Below, piece after piece: positions 34,836 through 44,284 of a DNA stretch of 64,000 bases (the first letter of the stretch is position 1; each line of letters begins with the position of its first letter). A model generated the notes under the pieces. The model did not search any database, was not told the DNA's origin, and was given only the letters and a program-made list of their open reading frames with translations. Origin of the DNA: Mesorhizobium sp. YC-39 (lineage in GTDB: Bacteria > Pseudomonadota > Alphaproteobacteria > Rhizobiales > Rhizobiaceae); the NCBI RefSeq assembly GCF_025753795.1, contig NZ_JAOWPS010000007.1, positions 1 through 64,000 on the forward strand, read 5' to 3'. A program made the position numbers and the translations under genes.

Positions 34836-36061
34836 TTTCTAAATCTCATCATTTCCGGGGGATCGAGGTAAGCCGATTGCGGTGACTGTTCGACCTTTGG
34901 GGCTCCGTCGCGTCGCTCCTCAAGAATCGGGATCACGTCTTTGGCAAGCTTGGTCATGTTGCTGACGACTTTGTCATGCGGCATGTTTCCGATGTGGACT
35001 TCGCAGATGATCCGGTTTGACCCGGTCTCTTCAGCCCATTTTTCCAGTTGATTGGCGACGGTCTCTGGTGAGCCTGCGACGACACGGTAGACCGCCTCAA
35101 TCGCCTTCCAGTCGAAGACACCGTGGGATTCGGGAATGAATTTCCCGTCGCGCCGGCGGAATTCGTCGACGGGAATGTATCCCGGCAACTCGATAAACCG
35201 GCCCGATTTGAGCAACTGACCAAAGTAGAAATCGGCCCAAGGCGTCATCTCTTCGACCGCCTGTTCGTCGGTGTCCGCGACGTAGACCATTGCGGTAAGC
35301 GGGAATTTGGAGGGATCCGGGTCATGTCCGGCTTCGACCGATTTCTGTCGGTAGATCTCCAGCGCCTTCATCTGCTTGGGAATCGGCGAGAAAGTCGCGG
35401 CATATCCGAAACCCAGCCGTGCAGCCATCTCGACCGTTGTGAGACTCCCGGAGCCGACGAGAAAGATGGGAGGATGCGGCTGCTGGATCGGTCGGGGCCA
35501 CACATTGAGATATTTGTAATGATAGAACTTGCCATCGTAGCCCTTCGGTTCGCCGGTCTGCGTCTCCCAGGACTTCAGCATGATATCGATCGATTCATGC
35601 AGGCGGTCTCGCGCCGTCGCCGGCGCCACGGGATTGACCCAGTATTCCATCGGGGTGCCGAGCGGGATAGCGACTTCGAGCCGACCGCCTGACATGACGT
35701 CAAGCATCGCATAGCCTTCGGCCAGGCGATGCGGGTTCTCCAGATTGGGCGGCGTGCCCATAATGCAGACACGCAACTTCTCCGTCCTGGCAAAGATCGC
35801 CGATGCGATTATGGACGGCACCGGCATCATGCTTGCTGGCGTGGCGTGATGTTCGTTTATGCACAGCCCGTCGAAGCCCAATTCCTCGGCCAGCACCGCC
35901 TCGCCCAGGTAGCGTTCATAAAGTGCATGACCCTTGTGTGGATCGTAGTAGGCGTTCGGGATGTCGACCCAAAGCGAGTCCCGTTCCAGGCACTCATCAG
36001 GAAGGTCGGTGTAGGGCATGTAATGGGCGACAAGGAATTTCGTGTCAGACAGGATAGGCAT
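34820..36061 (-). CDS. LLM-class flavin-dependent monooxygenase
   Basis: This 413-residue bacterial-luciferase-like enzyme uses FMNH2 from a separate reductase. Family features include LGFDGLCINEHHATPASMMP, GGRLEVAIPLG near the flavin phosphate and LVGSGSLTTVEMAARLGFGY. The ATG at 36061 was chosen at the start of the barrel; it overlaps the reductase gene by 17 bases, so the two components are coupled. The substrate class (alkane, cyclic ketone or sulfonate-like) cannot be settled from sequence. Confidence 0.87.
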   Translation of the reverse strand: MPILSDTKFLVAHYMPYTDLPDECLERDSLWVDIPNAYYDPHKGHALYERYLGEAVLAEELGFDGLCINEHHATPASMMPVPSIIASAIFARTEKLRVCIMGTPPNLENPHRLAEGYAMLDVMSGGRLEVAIPLGTPMEYWVNPVAPATARDRLHESIDIMLKSWETQTGEPKGYDGKFYHYKYLNVWPRPIQQPHPPIFLVGSGSLTTVEMAARLGFGYAATFSPIPKQMKALEIYRQKSVEAGHDPDPSKFPLTAMVYVADTDEQAVEEMTPWADFYFGQLLKSGRFIELPGYIPVDEFRRRDGKFIPESHGVFDWKAIEAVYRVVAGSPETVANQLEKWAEETGSNRIICEVHIGNMPHDKVVSNMTKLAKDVIPILEERRDGAPKVEQSPQSAYLDPPEMMRFRKWTGR

Positions 36062-36638
36062 GATTTTTCCCAGAAACGAGAGTGGAGCTTTCGCTCGAAA
36101 ATTCGCCAAGTTCGTCGAGCCGATGCGCCATTTGATTGGTCGCCTTGTCGATCCGCGCTAGAACTCCCGGATCGACGATCTTGTCTTCCTTGAAGTCGGC
36201 TTCGCAGGAATAGACGCATGTCGGAAGCGTATCTGCTTCGAAGAAGCCAAACAGCGGCCGCAGCTGATGCTCGATCACTAGGGCATGCCGCGGCCCCCCG
36301 CCGTTGGCGCTGATCAGTACCGGCGTTTCGCAAAGGGCATCGGCTGGAAGAAGGTCGAAGATATGCTTCATCAGCCCGCAATAAGCACCCTTGTAGATGG
36401 GGGTCGCCACGATCAGGGCGTCTGCGCTCTCGAGCTCGCCGATGATGCGGGCCGATTGCTGGCTCAGGTCGGCGCGATCGAAAGTGCAAACAGATTCATC
36501 CAGGTCCAGGAGATCATAGGTGACGATCTCAGCGCTGGTCTTCTGCGCCAATTGACTGACGATCGCGTTCGTCAGCGCCAATGTCTTGGAAGGCCGGCGA
36601 AAATTGCCGCTGAATGCCACGACTCTCAATCTTGTCAT
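36045..36638 (-). CDS. NAD(P)H-dependent FMN reductase
   Basis: This 197-residue flavodoxin-fold reductase has the phosphate loop FSGNFRRPSKT near residue 9, ATPIYKGAYCGLMKHIFDLL and SANGGGPRHALVIEHQLRP, as in SsuE/MsuE proteins. It supplies reduced FMN to the downstream monooxygenase. It is the first gene of the minus-strand operon. The ATG at 36638 fits family length; the frame stays open for 94 further codons without homology. Confidence 0.87.
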   Translation of the reverse strand: MTRLRVVAFSGNFRRPSKTLALTNAIVSQLAQKTSAEIVTYDLLDLDESVCTFDRADLSQQSARIIGELESADALIVATPIYKGAYCGLMKHIFDLLPADALCETPVLISANGGGPRHALVIEHQLRPLFGFFEADTLPTCVYSCEADFKEDKIVDPGVLARIDKATNQMAHRLDELGEFSSESSTLVSGKNHAYPV

Positions 36639-36918
36639 ACGCTTGCCGCCTGCTCGCAATTTGTCTGCAAGGCAATCATCGGCCGAAGGCAGCGGCAGTT
36701 CCACCCCGCCAAATGGAGGGGTGAACGCTGTCGACTCTATGAGAGCGCTTTGTCGGTTGTCGCTGTTAGATCGGTCGGTAAGCAGGATTGCGTTTGGACG
36801 CCCCGCTCGCGCCCATTTTGAGTCTGGCGCGCCGAAAAATATGGAAGCCGAAATAATACGTTGCAAAAAGTTTCGGATTATGGAAGATATGAACGAATAA
36901 ATTACCTGAATTGAGAAC

Positions 36919-37422
36919 ATGAAGCCAAAACCGCTTGATCAAACCGAAAGGCTCATCATCCGTCTCTTGCAAGAGGACGGCCGCATGCCGACCGCCGAGA
37001 TGGCTAGGCGGTTGTCCATCAGCGAGCCGACTGTGCGCAAGAAGCTGAGCCAGCTTACTCAGGAGGGTAGGGTGCGCATTCGCGCCACCGCCGATCCCGT
37101 CGATCTCGGCTACGAGGCCTCGGCCTTCATCGGCATTGACGTGGAGCGTAACGCCATCATCAAAGTGGCGAAGGTGCTGCAGCAATATTCGTTCGTCGAC
37201 AGTGTCGCCGTGACGACAGGTCCCTACGACTTGATCATCAAGGCCTGCTTCGAGACGCTGCGCGATCTCTACGACTTCATCCTGGTTGAGCTCGCTGCGG
37301 TCGACGGGATCAAGGATTCCAACTCGCTGATGATCCTCCAGAACATCAAGACCGACGGCCTGATCGGCGTCGCCGGTCTCGAAGACGGACCGAACAATGA
37401 ATCTCAAGACAACAAACCCTAG
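36919..37422 (+). CDS. Lrp/AsnC family transcriptional regulator
   Basis: This 167-residue protein has an N-terminal helix-turn-helix (TAEMARRLSISEPTVRKKLS) and a C-terminal RAM ligand domain (VAVTTGPYDLIIKACFET). It is divergent from the FMN-reductase operon with 280 bases between them, and 11 bases upstream of the creatinase-like gene. It could control either or both. Lrp proteins of this sort often sense the amino acid degraded by their neighbours. Confidence 0.88.
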   Translation: MKPKPLDQTERLIIRLLQEDGRMPTAEMARRLSISEPTVRKKLSQLTQEGRVRIRATADPVDLGYEASAFIGIDVERNAIIKVAKVLQQYSFVDSVAVTTGPYDLIIKACFETLRDLYDFILVELAAVDGIKDSNSLMILQNIKTDGLIGVAGLEDGPNNESQDNKP

Positions 37423-37433
37423 TGGAGTTTGAA

Positions 37434-38594
37434 ATGCCAGCCTTCTCGAAACAGGAAATGACACGTCGTATCGATGCTCTCCGCAGAAAGCTCGCCGCGG
37501 AGCGCGTCGATGTCGCATTCCTGCACACCGCCGACAGCGTCTTCTACATGAGCGGCGTGCCGCTGCTGTCGGAATGGGGACGGCCGATGTGGGCGATTCT
37601 GCCGGCATCGGGGTCGAGCGCGGTCTGCGGTGCGGCTATCGAGACTGAGAACATGGAGGAGCACAGCTCCTTCGACGAGGTGATGGCCTATGGCGATGAT
37701 GAGAATGTCGTGCAGGCGAGCCTCAAGCTCTGCGCAGACTTCATCGCGCGCCGCGGCTCCGCCAGGATAAGGCTGGGCATCGAGGAAGCTCTGCTGCCAG
37801 TCGGTCTGTTCCGCGCCTTTCAGGCCCGCTTTCCCGAGGCAGAACTCGTCGAAGTCGGCCCATGGCTGGAGGAGTTGCGGCTGATCAAGTCGGACGAGGA
37901 GATCCGCCTGCTTGAATTGGGCGCGGACCTCGCCAAGATCGGCGCCGACGCCTTCCTAGAGGCCATGCAGGACAACGTCACCGAACTTGCGGTGGCCGCC
38001 CATGCGGTCGCGGCGGTGAACAAGGCGATGGGCGCCCTGTCCGACAACGGACTAACCAGCACCTACGCCTATGCCCAATTCGCTGACCACACTATGGTAC
38101 CGCATCTGCACCCGACCAGCCGCCGCCTGAAGCGCGGCGATCTCGTATCGCTCAACATCTTTCCGGTCGTCTGGGGCTATTGCGCGGAGCTGGAGCGCAC
38201 CTTCGTCTATGGCGAGCCTACACCTGAGATCAGGAGGACGCTCGATGCCGTCAACGAGGCGTTCGACGCGGGCAAGGAAGCCCTGAAGCCGGGTGTCGCC
38301 ATGTCGGACATCGATATGCTGACGCGCGGGATTCTGCAGAAATACGACCTGGTCAAGTATATCCGCCACGGCACCGGGCATGCCCACGGCATCATGATCG
38401 GCTCCGCCAGCCGCGAGGAGAAGGGAGAACTGCGTCTTTACAACAAGACCAAGCTCCTGCCCAACATGGCGAACTCGGTCGAGCCGGGCGTCTACATTCC
38501 GGGCCTCGGTGGCTTCCGTCACTCCGATGTGCTGATCGTCACGGAAACCGGGTCCCGCTGCATCACCGATTTCCCACGCGACATCGGCTTTTGA
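37434..38594 (+). CDS. Creatinase-like M24 family amidinohydrolase/peptidase
   Basis: This 386-residue pita-bread enzyme has an N-terminal creatinase domain (residues 1-150) and a C-terminal M24 domain. The segment GDLVSLNIFPVVWGYCAELE replaces the two metal-ligand Asp of aminopeptidases, as in Pseudomonas creatinase, which works without metal. FADHTMVPHLHP and RHGTGHAHG hold the active-site His residues. It may split a C-N bond in a creatine-like, guanidino, ureido or N-acyl amino compound. The ATG at 37434 has GGAG upstream; the Liv-type transporter behind it likely brings the substrate. Confidence 0.8.
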   Translation: MPAFSKQEMTRRIDALRRKLAAERVDVAFLHTADSVFYMSGVPLLSEWGRPMWAILPASGSSAVCGAAIETENMEEHSSFDEVMAYGDDENVVQASLKLCADFIARRGSARIRLGIEEALLPVGLFRAFQARFPEAELVEVGPWLEELRLIKSDEEIRLLELGADLAKIGADAFLEAMQDNVTELAVAAHAVAAVNKAMGALSDNGLTSTYAYAQFADHTMVPHLHPTSRRLKRGDLVSLNIFPVVWGYCAELERTFVYGEPTPEIRRTLDAVNEAFDAGKEALKPGVAMSDIDMLTRGILQKYDLVKYIRHGTGHAHGIMIGSASREEKGELRLYNKTKLLPNMANSVEPGVYIPGLGGFRHSDVLIVTETGSRCITDFPRDIGF

Positions 38595-38683
38595 GAACAG
38601 AATCCGGCCGATCCCCCGGCGTCATCCTCCCAAGGCTGCCGCGGGCTCAGCGTAGAGTTTAGTAACAAAGGGGAGTAAAAACG

Positions 38684-39934
38684 ATGAAAAGCGACTTCAC
38701 GAAGCGCCGTCCATTGGGCGGCTCCATCAGTCGCCGCTCGCTGCTGGCCATCAGCGCCGGAGCGGTAGCCGCAACCGCCCTGCCGGGTCTGAGCGCAGCT
38801 TGGGCTCAGGATGGCGACATCAAAGTCGGCGCTCTGATGCCGTTGTCGGGGGCCGGCGGTAGTTTTGGGCAGGAGATGCTCACCTCGGCGAAGGTGGCAC
38901 TCGAGGAGATCAATGCGGCCGGCGGTCCGCTCGGTCGCAAGATCGTGCTCGTGGTGGAAAACGACGAGACCAGCCCTGAAGCAGCCGTGCGCGGTGCGCG
39001 CAAGCTGGTCGATGTCGACAAGGTGTCCGCGATCGTCGGCACCTGGGCGAGCAGTGTCACGCTTGCGGTGGCGCCGATCGTGCAAGAGAAGAAGCTCATC
39101 CAGCTCTCGACCTCCGGCGCCAGCCGCATCACCGAAGTACAGAAGAAGGGTCATCTGTTCCGCACGGAGCCAGACGACCTTCTGTTTGGCAAAGCTTATG
39201 CCGAATACGCCAACAGCCAGGGCTGGAAGAAGGCCGCCGTGCTTGGCCTCAATGTGCCCTTCACGCAGATGACGGTCGCGGCATTCCGCCAGCGTTTCGA
39301 GGAGCGGGGAGGGAAGGTGATGAGCTTCACCACCTACAATGAGGACCAGACCACGTTCCGCTCCGAGGTGACGCGCGCCTTCGTTGATCAGCCGGACTTC
39401 ATCCATATCTCCGGCTACGAGCCCGACATCACCGCCATTCTAAAGGCTGCCTACCAGCTCGGTCTTTCCGGACGCTTTATCGTGCCCGGCTTTGCGGTGA
39501 GCCCCGAGCTCATCAAGAATGCCGGGCCTGCCGCGGAAGGACTGCTATTGGTCGAAGAGGGCGTGGCCGAGGGTTCGCCCGCCTATGATCGCCTTGCCAA
39601 GGCGCTTGGCGGCGACCGCTACTATTCCTTCGGCGCGCAGGCCTACGACCAGCTGGTCCTGCTCGCGCTTGCCATTGAGGCGGCCAAGTCGACCGACGGC
39701 ACTGCGCTCAATGACGCCGTCAGAAAAGTCTCCGGGCCCGACGGCGCCAAAGTGACCTCTTTCGCAGAGGGCATCAAGGCGCTGCGCACAGGTGAGCAGG
39801 TGAACTACGAAGGCGCCTCAGGGGCGATCGACTTCGATGCGAACGGCAATATCGCTAAGGCCAATTTCCGCGTGTCGCAAGTGAAGGACGGCAAGATCAT
39901 GCCCATCGGCGCGGTCAAGGACGTTGTGTTCTAG
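38684..39934 (+). CDS. Liv-type ABC transporter substrate-binding protein, Tat-exported
   Basis: This 416-residue periplasmic protein of the leucine-binding group has a twin-arginine signal (SRRSLLAISAGAVAATALPG, residues 16-35; cleavage near AWAQ). The mature protein begins IKVGALMPLSGAGGSFGQE and contains IVGTWASSVTLAVAPI, the first ligand contact region. It serves the two permeases and two ATPases downstream. The ligand is unlikely to be plain leucine given the creatinase-like neighbour. Confidence 0.9.
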   Translation: MKSDFTKRRPLGGSISRRSLLAISAGAVAATALPGLSAAWAQDGDIKVGALMPLSGAGGSFGQEMLTSAKVALEEINAAGGPLGRKIVLVVENDETSPEAAVRGARKLVDVDKVSAIVGTWASSVTLAVAPIVQEKKLIQLSTSGASRITEVQKKGHLFRTEPDDLLFGKAYAEYANSQGWKKAAVLGLNVPFTQMTVAAFRQRFEERGGKVMSFTTYNEDQTTFRSEVTRAFVDQPDFIHISGYEPDITAILKAAYQLGLSGRFIVPGFAVSPELIKNAGPAAEGLLLVEEGVAEGSPAYDRLAKALGGDRYYSFGAQAYDQLVLLALAIEAAKSTDGTALNDAVRKVSGPDGAKVTSFAEGIKALRTGEQVNYEGASGAIDFDANGNIAKANFRVSQVKDGKIMPIGAVKDVVF

Positions 39935-39950
39935 ACGAGACGCTGACAAT

Positions 39951-39974
39951 CCTCTCCCCGTTTGCGGGGAGGGG
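39951..39974 (+). terminator. Hairpin between binding-protein and permease genes
   Basis: CTCCCCG and CGGGGAG are separated by TTTG, extended by two further C-G pairs. There is no T-run, so it is more likely an attenuator or mRNA-stabilising stem that lets the binding protein be made in excess. Confidence 0.55.
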
Positions 39975-40095
39975 GTAAGGATGACAAGCAGCACCTGACC
40001 TCGACCAAACGGCGGTGGGCTTTAAATCCGTACCCGCGTGCGATTTCATCGGAGGCGCTGCCGGCAGGCGGAGCTGGAGGCTAGGAAACGCTATT

Positions 40096-40962
40096 GTGGA
40101 TGAGTTGCAAATCTATCTCGTCTCGGCGCTGGTCTCGGCCGCGATCTGGACGCTGCCCGCGGCGGCGATATCGTTGATCTACGGAGTTCTGCGTTACCCG
40201 AATTTCGCCATTCCCGAATTCATGACGCTTGGCGCCTATCTGGCGTTGTTACTGTGTGGCTTCTCCGTGCCGCTGTGGCTTTCGGCACTTCTGGCGGCCG
40301 TGCTAACAGGGCTAATCGCGCTCGCAGTCGACCAGACGATCTTTCGTTTCGTGCGCGCCGCGGGCACGCTGCCGCCAGTGCTCCTCTCGCTTGGCCTGAT
40401 GCTCTTCCTGCAGAACGGCGTCCGCTTCATTTGGGGCAATGACGTGCATCAGTATCCCATCGAGCTTGCGCGTCCCTTCGTGTTCGCCGGCTTCATCGTC
40501 ACGCCGACGCAAGCGGCCATGATCGGCGCCGTCGCGGTCATCCTGGTATTTGGGATCGCGGCGCTGCGCTGGACCTCCTTCGGCCGCGCTGTGCGCGCCA
40601 CTTCCACCAATCCAGAGCTCGCGGTTGTCACCGGCATCCGGCCGGAAGTCGTCTATGGCGGCATCATCTTTGCCAGCGGCTTCCTCGCGGCCATCGGCGG
40701 GGTGGCGCTTGCCACGGAGACCTCGCTCACCCCACTTCTCGGCTGGCGGGTGTTGATCCCACTCTTTGCCGTCGCCATTTTGGGTGGACTGGGCAGCGCT
40801 ACCGGCGCCGCACTTGCGGCTCTGCTTCTCGCGACGGTGTCGGAATTCAGCCTGTTGCTGCTGCCGGTCACCTACAAGACAGCGCTCGCCTTCCTGGTGC
40901 TGGCGCTGGTGCTGCTGGTCAGACCTACGGGCCTCATCCGGACGGGGGGAATTGAGCGATGA
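40096..40962 (+). CDS. Branched-chain-type ABC transporter permease (LivH-like)
   Basis: This 288-residue inner-membrane protein has about eight helices. ISLIYGVLRYPNFAIPEFMT at the N-terminus and GVALATETSLTPLLGWRVLI are typical LivH segments. The GTG at 40096 has GGAGG upstream, whereas the open frame from 40015 has no membrane homology. Its stop overlaps the next gene by four bases. Confidence 0.9.
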   Translation: MDELQIYLVSALVSAAIWTLPAAAISLIYGVLRYPNFAIPEFMTLGAYLALLLCGFSVPLWLSALLAAVLTGLIALAVDQTIFRFVRAAGTLPPVLLSLGLMLFLQNGVRFIWGNDVHQYPIELARPFVFAGFIVTPTQAAMIGAVAVILVFGIAALRWTSFGRAVRATSTNPELAVVTGIRPEVVYGGIIFASGFLAAIGGVALATETSLTPLLGWRVLIPLFAVAILGGLGSATGAALAALLLATVSEFSLLLLPVTYKTALAFLVLALVLLVRPTGLIRTGGIER

Positions 40963-41828
40963 CAGCCTATCTTGTTGCCATCCTCATCTTTGCCGTGATC
41001 TACGGCTTCGTGGCGCTCGGCCTCAACATCCAGTGGGGCCTCACTGGTTTGATCAATCTCGGCCAGGTCGCATTCTTCGCGGTCGGCGCCTATTGCGCGG
41101 CACTCACCACGCAGGCCGGGTTGCCGTTGCTGCCTGCTCTCGTTCTGGCTGCGCTGGTCAGCGGCTCGCTCGGCGGTGCGGTGGCGCTGTTTACGCCACG
41201 CTTGCGCGAAGACTATCTCGCCATTGTCACGTTGGGGTTCTCCGAATTCGTGCGGCTGATCTTTCTCAACGAAAAGTGGCTCGCTGGTGGCCCGGACGGC
41301 ATCGCCGGCATACCGCGGCCCGTCACCATTCCAGGCCTCGATTCAGAAACTTCCTTCCTGGTGATTGCCGCCGTGCTGCTCGCCGTCGCTTTCTGGTTTA
41401 GTCAAAGGCTGGCACACTTCCCGATAGGCCGGACGCTGCGCGCAATCCGTGAGGACGAGACCGTGGTCGCATCCATCGGCAAGCCGACCCTTACTTACAA
41501 GACGCTCGCATTCGTGCTCGGCGCTGCGCTCGCAGGCATAGGTGGCGCGTTGTTCGCGAGCTACCTCACTTACATCTCACCTGACATGTTTGGCCCTAAT
41601 GTCTCGATCTATGTGCTTGCGGCCGTGCTGCTTGGCCGGCAAGGTTCCACCCTGGGCACGCTCGCGGGAACGGCGGTCGTTGCCGTCCTTCTCGAAGGCA
41701 CGCGACTTCTCAAGGACTACATCACCGTCGTCGACGGTGTGCAGTTGGCCGCACTTCGCCTGATGGCGCTTGGCCTGGCGCTAATGATAATCGTGGCGGT
41801 TCGCTACGGTCCCGGGAGGCGCGCGTGA
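40959..41828 (+). CDS. Branched-chain-type ABC transporter permease (LivM-like)
   Basis: This 289-residue membrane protein contains LGLNIQWGLTGLINLGQVAF and the cytoplasmic loop ALRLMALGLALM typical of LivM. About ten hydrophobic segments are visible. It overlaps the genes on both sides by four bases (ATGA and GTGA), so translation is coupled through the transporter operon. Confidence 0.9.
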   Translation: MTAYLVAILIFAVIYGFVALGLNIQWGLTGLINLGQVAFFAVGAYCAALTTQAGLPLLPALVLAALVSGSLGGAVALFTPRLREDYLAIVTLGFSEFVRLIFLNEKWLAGGPDGIAGIPRPVTIPGLDSETSFLVIAAVLLAVAFWFSQRLAHFPIGRTLRAIREDETVVASIGKPTLTYKTLAFVLGAALAGIGGALFASYLTYISPDMFGPNVSIYVLAAVLLGRQGSTLGTLAGTAVVAVLLEGTRLLKDYITVVDGVQLAALRLMALGLALMIIVAVRYGPGRRA

Positions 41829-42592
41829 GCAACCTTCTGGAGATTGCCGGGTTGAACAAACGCTTCGGCGGCCTCCAGGCCGTCGACCGTTGCGAGCTAT
41901 CGGTCCGAGAGGGATCGATCACTGGCCTGATCGGCCCTAACGGTGCGGGCAAGACCACGCTCTTCAGCATCATCAGCGGCTTCACCAAGCCCGATTCCGG
42001 CCAGATCCGGTTTGGCGGGCGGCGCATCGAGGGCCGGGGCGCATACGAGGTCGCGCGGCGCGGGCTACGCCGTACCTTCCAGATCCCGCGAGAACTGAAG
42101 GAGATGTCGGTGCTGGAAAACCTGATGCTGGTGCCGGAAGGCCAATTCGGCGACCGGCTCCTCTCCGTCCTTCTGCCAGGCGCGCGGGTCAGACAGGAAG
42201 AGCAAGTCAACGAGGCAGCCGCCCGTGAGGTGTTGGAGACGGTCGGGCTCGCCGAAAAGGCCGACATTGCCGCGGCGCGTCTCTCAGGCGGCCAGAAGAA
42301 GTTGCTCGAGCTTGCCCGCTGCTTGATGAGCCGACCGCGGCTGATGCTGCTCGACGAGCCGACAGCAGGCGTTAACCCGACCCTAATCCGGCACCTGATG
42401 AAAGTCATGCAGAAGGTGCACGCCTCGGGCATCACGCTGCTCATCATCGAGCACAACATGAACGTCATTATGGAACTCTGCGAGCGGGTGGTCGTGCTCG
42501 ACCGGGGTCACGTCATTGCCGCCGGTACGCCGGCGGAAATCCAGCAGAACAAGCAGGTGCTTGACGCTTATCTCGGCGGGGTAGATGCATGA
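41825..42592 (+). CDS. ABC transporter ATPase (LivG-like)
   Basis: This 255-residue ATPase has Walker A GPNGAGKTT, the signature LSGGQKKLLELARCL, Walker B LMLLDEPTAGVN and the switch His in LLIIEHNMNVIMELC. The long insert between Walker A and the signature and the C-terminal AYLGGVDA are LivG features. GTG start, overlapping the LivM stop. Confidence 0.92.
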   Translation: MSNLLEIAGLNKRFGGLQAVDRCELSVREGSITGLIGPNGAGKTTLFSIISGFTKPDSGQIRFGGRRIEGRGAYEVARRGLRRTFQIPRELKEMSVLENLMLVPEGQFGDRLLSVLLPGARVRQEEQVNEAAAREVLETVGLAEKADIAAARLSGGQKKLLELARCLMSRPRLMLLDEPTAGVNPTLIRHLMKVMQKVHASGITLLIIEHNMNVIMELCERVVVLDRGHVIAAGTPAEIQQNKQVLDAYLGGVDA

Positions 42593-43326
42593 GCGGGAGC
42601 GACATTCTCGTCGCCGATGGCTTGGTGGCCGGCTACGGCGAAATGCAGATTCTGCACGGTATCAGCATACGCGTGGCGCCAGGCGAGATCGTCACCGTCA
42701 TTGGCCCGAACGGTTGCGGCAAGTCGACACTCCTGAAGACGCTGGTCGGCGTCATCCACCCAACTGCAGGCAAGATTTCCCTTGCCGGACACGATATCAC
42801 CAACACCGCGACGCGCGAGCGTCTGCGTGCCGGGCTGGGCTATGTGCCACAGGTCAGGAACGTCTTCGCGACCATGACGACTGAGGAGAATCTCCGCATG
42901 GGCCTCGTCGCGGTGCCCGGTCCCGTTCGCGAGCGGCAGGATGCGGTACGCAAAATCCTGCCGACGCTCGGCGATTATTGGAGCGCCACCGCCGGCCGGC
43001 TGAGCGGAGGTCAGCAACAGATCGTGGCCCTCGGTCGCGCCCTGATGGCATCCCCCAAAGTGCTACTTCTTGACGAGCCGAGTGCCGGCCTCTCTCCTAA
43101 GGCAACCGACGAGGTTTTCGGGCACATCCGTACGATCAGCTCCGAGGGCGGCGTTAGCGTGGTGCTGGTCGAGCAGAATGCGCACAAGGCGCTAGCTATC
43201 TCGGATCGCTGTTACGTGCTCGCCGAAGGGCGCAACAGGCTGGACGGGATCGCTGTTTCCATCGCCAGCAATCCGGAGGTCGGCCGCATCTATCTCGGTG
43301 CCGGCGACGGGGCGGAGAAGCCTTGA
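42589..43326 (+). CDS. ABC transporter ATPase (LivF-like)
   Basis: This 245-residue ATPase has Walker A GPNGCGKST, the signature LSGGQQQIVALGRAL, Walker B LLLDEPSAGLSP and VVLVEQNAHKALAI. Its short length and C-terminal YLGAGDG fit LivF. It completes a five-part importer. The next gene follows after 21 bases. Confidence 0.92.
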   Translation: MSGSDILVADGLVAGYGEMQILHGISIRVAPGEIVTVIGPNGCGKSTLLKTLVGVIHPTAGKISLAGHDITNTATRERLRAGLGYVPQVRNVFATMTTEENLRMGLVAVPGPVRERQDAVRKILPTLGDYWSATAGRLSGGQQQIVALGRALMASPKVLLLDEPSAGLSPKATDEVFGHIRTISSEGGVSVVLVEQNAHKALAISDRCYVLAEGRNRLDGIAVSIASNPEVGRIYLGAGDGAEKP

Positions 43327-43347
43327 CGCATCGTGTAGGAGGTTTAA

Positions 43348-44160
43348 GTGCAGCTTCCCAAGAATATCTTATCGGATATTGCGGATGAAGTTCAGAATAC
43401 ACGCGATGTCCTGCGAGAGGTCTCACCTTTTACGTCCCGTTATCCAAACTTTGGACTGGCGGATGCATACTGGGTTGTCGAAGAGATAAGACGCAGACGC
43501 GAGGCAAATGGTGAGCGAATAGTCGGCCGCAAGATTGGCTTTACCAACTCTGCCGCGTGGGCCGGCTACGGGATCAGCGGGCCAATCTGGAATTACCTCT
43601 ACGACCAAACAACGTTCGATCTAGGCGTGAAGACGAGCCTTGCGGTAGCGCATTGGCCGAACGTCAGAATGGAGGCTGAAGTCGCGCTCGGCTTGTGCGC
43701 ACCTCCGGACCCTCGCATGGACGAACACGATCTTCTCTCGTGTGTGGAATGGGCAGCACTCGGCTTCGAGGTTTGCACGTCGATCTTTCCAGAATGGCGT
43801 TTCAATGTCGCAGATGCTGCGGCAACGGGTGTTCATGTTGCCCTACTTCTCGGCTCCCGGCACTCAATCAAAAGTGACCGCGAGCGATGGGGAAAGCAAC
43901 TGCATAGCTTTTCGGTGACGCTTGCTTGTGAAAACGGTTCCGCGGCGGTGGGTGGTGGGTCGCAGGTCCTGGGTAGCCCTCTCGCCGCATTAGCCTATTT
44001 GGTACGAGAACTGGAGCGCTTTGGCGGTCAACCCCTCAAATCGGGAGACATCGTTACCACAGGCACTTTGACCGTAGCTCTACCGGCTCAGTCGGGACAG
44101 CGGTGGCGAGCACAGCCTTTGGAAATTCCGTTCAAGGATATAAGCTTGGATCTAGTCTAG
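43348..44160 (+). CDS. 2-keto-4-pentenoate hydratase/fumarylacetoacetase-like protein
   Basis: This 270-residue protein has the MhpD/2-hydroxypentadienoate hydratase pattern: GRKIGFTNSAAWAGYGISGP near residue 60, MEAEVALGLC with metal-binding Glu residues, ALGFEVCTSIFP, and a C-terminal SGDIVTTGTLTVALP. These enzymes hydrate or decarboxylate short enol/keto acids. AGGAGG lies 9 bases before the GTG start. It follows the Liv genes after 21 bases and may process a keto acid derived from the imported compound. Confidence 0.8.
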   Translation: MQLPKNILSDIADEVQNTRDVLREVSPFTSRYPNFGLADAYWVVEEIRRRREANGERIVGRKIGFTNSAAWAGYGISGPIWNYLYDQTTFDLGVKTSLAVAHWPNVRMEAEVALGLCAPPDPRMDEHDLLSCVEWAALGFEVCTSIFPEWRFNVADAAATGVHVALLLGSRHSIKSDRERWGKQLHSFSVTLACENGSAAVGGGSQVLGSPLAALAYLVRELERFGGQPLKSGDIVTTGTLTVALPAQSGQRWRAQPLEIPFKDISLDLV

Positions 44161-44284
44161 AATATCAAGACGAAACCATTCCGATGCGCAGGTGAGACAA
44201 AAGCGGGATCGGCCGTCGGCTTTCTCCATTGCAACGCAGCTTCGAAGCTCGTCACATTTCCGCCCTCGAAGAACGATTGGCGCA

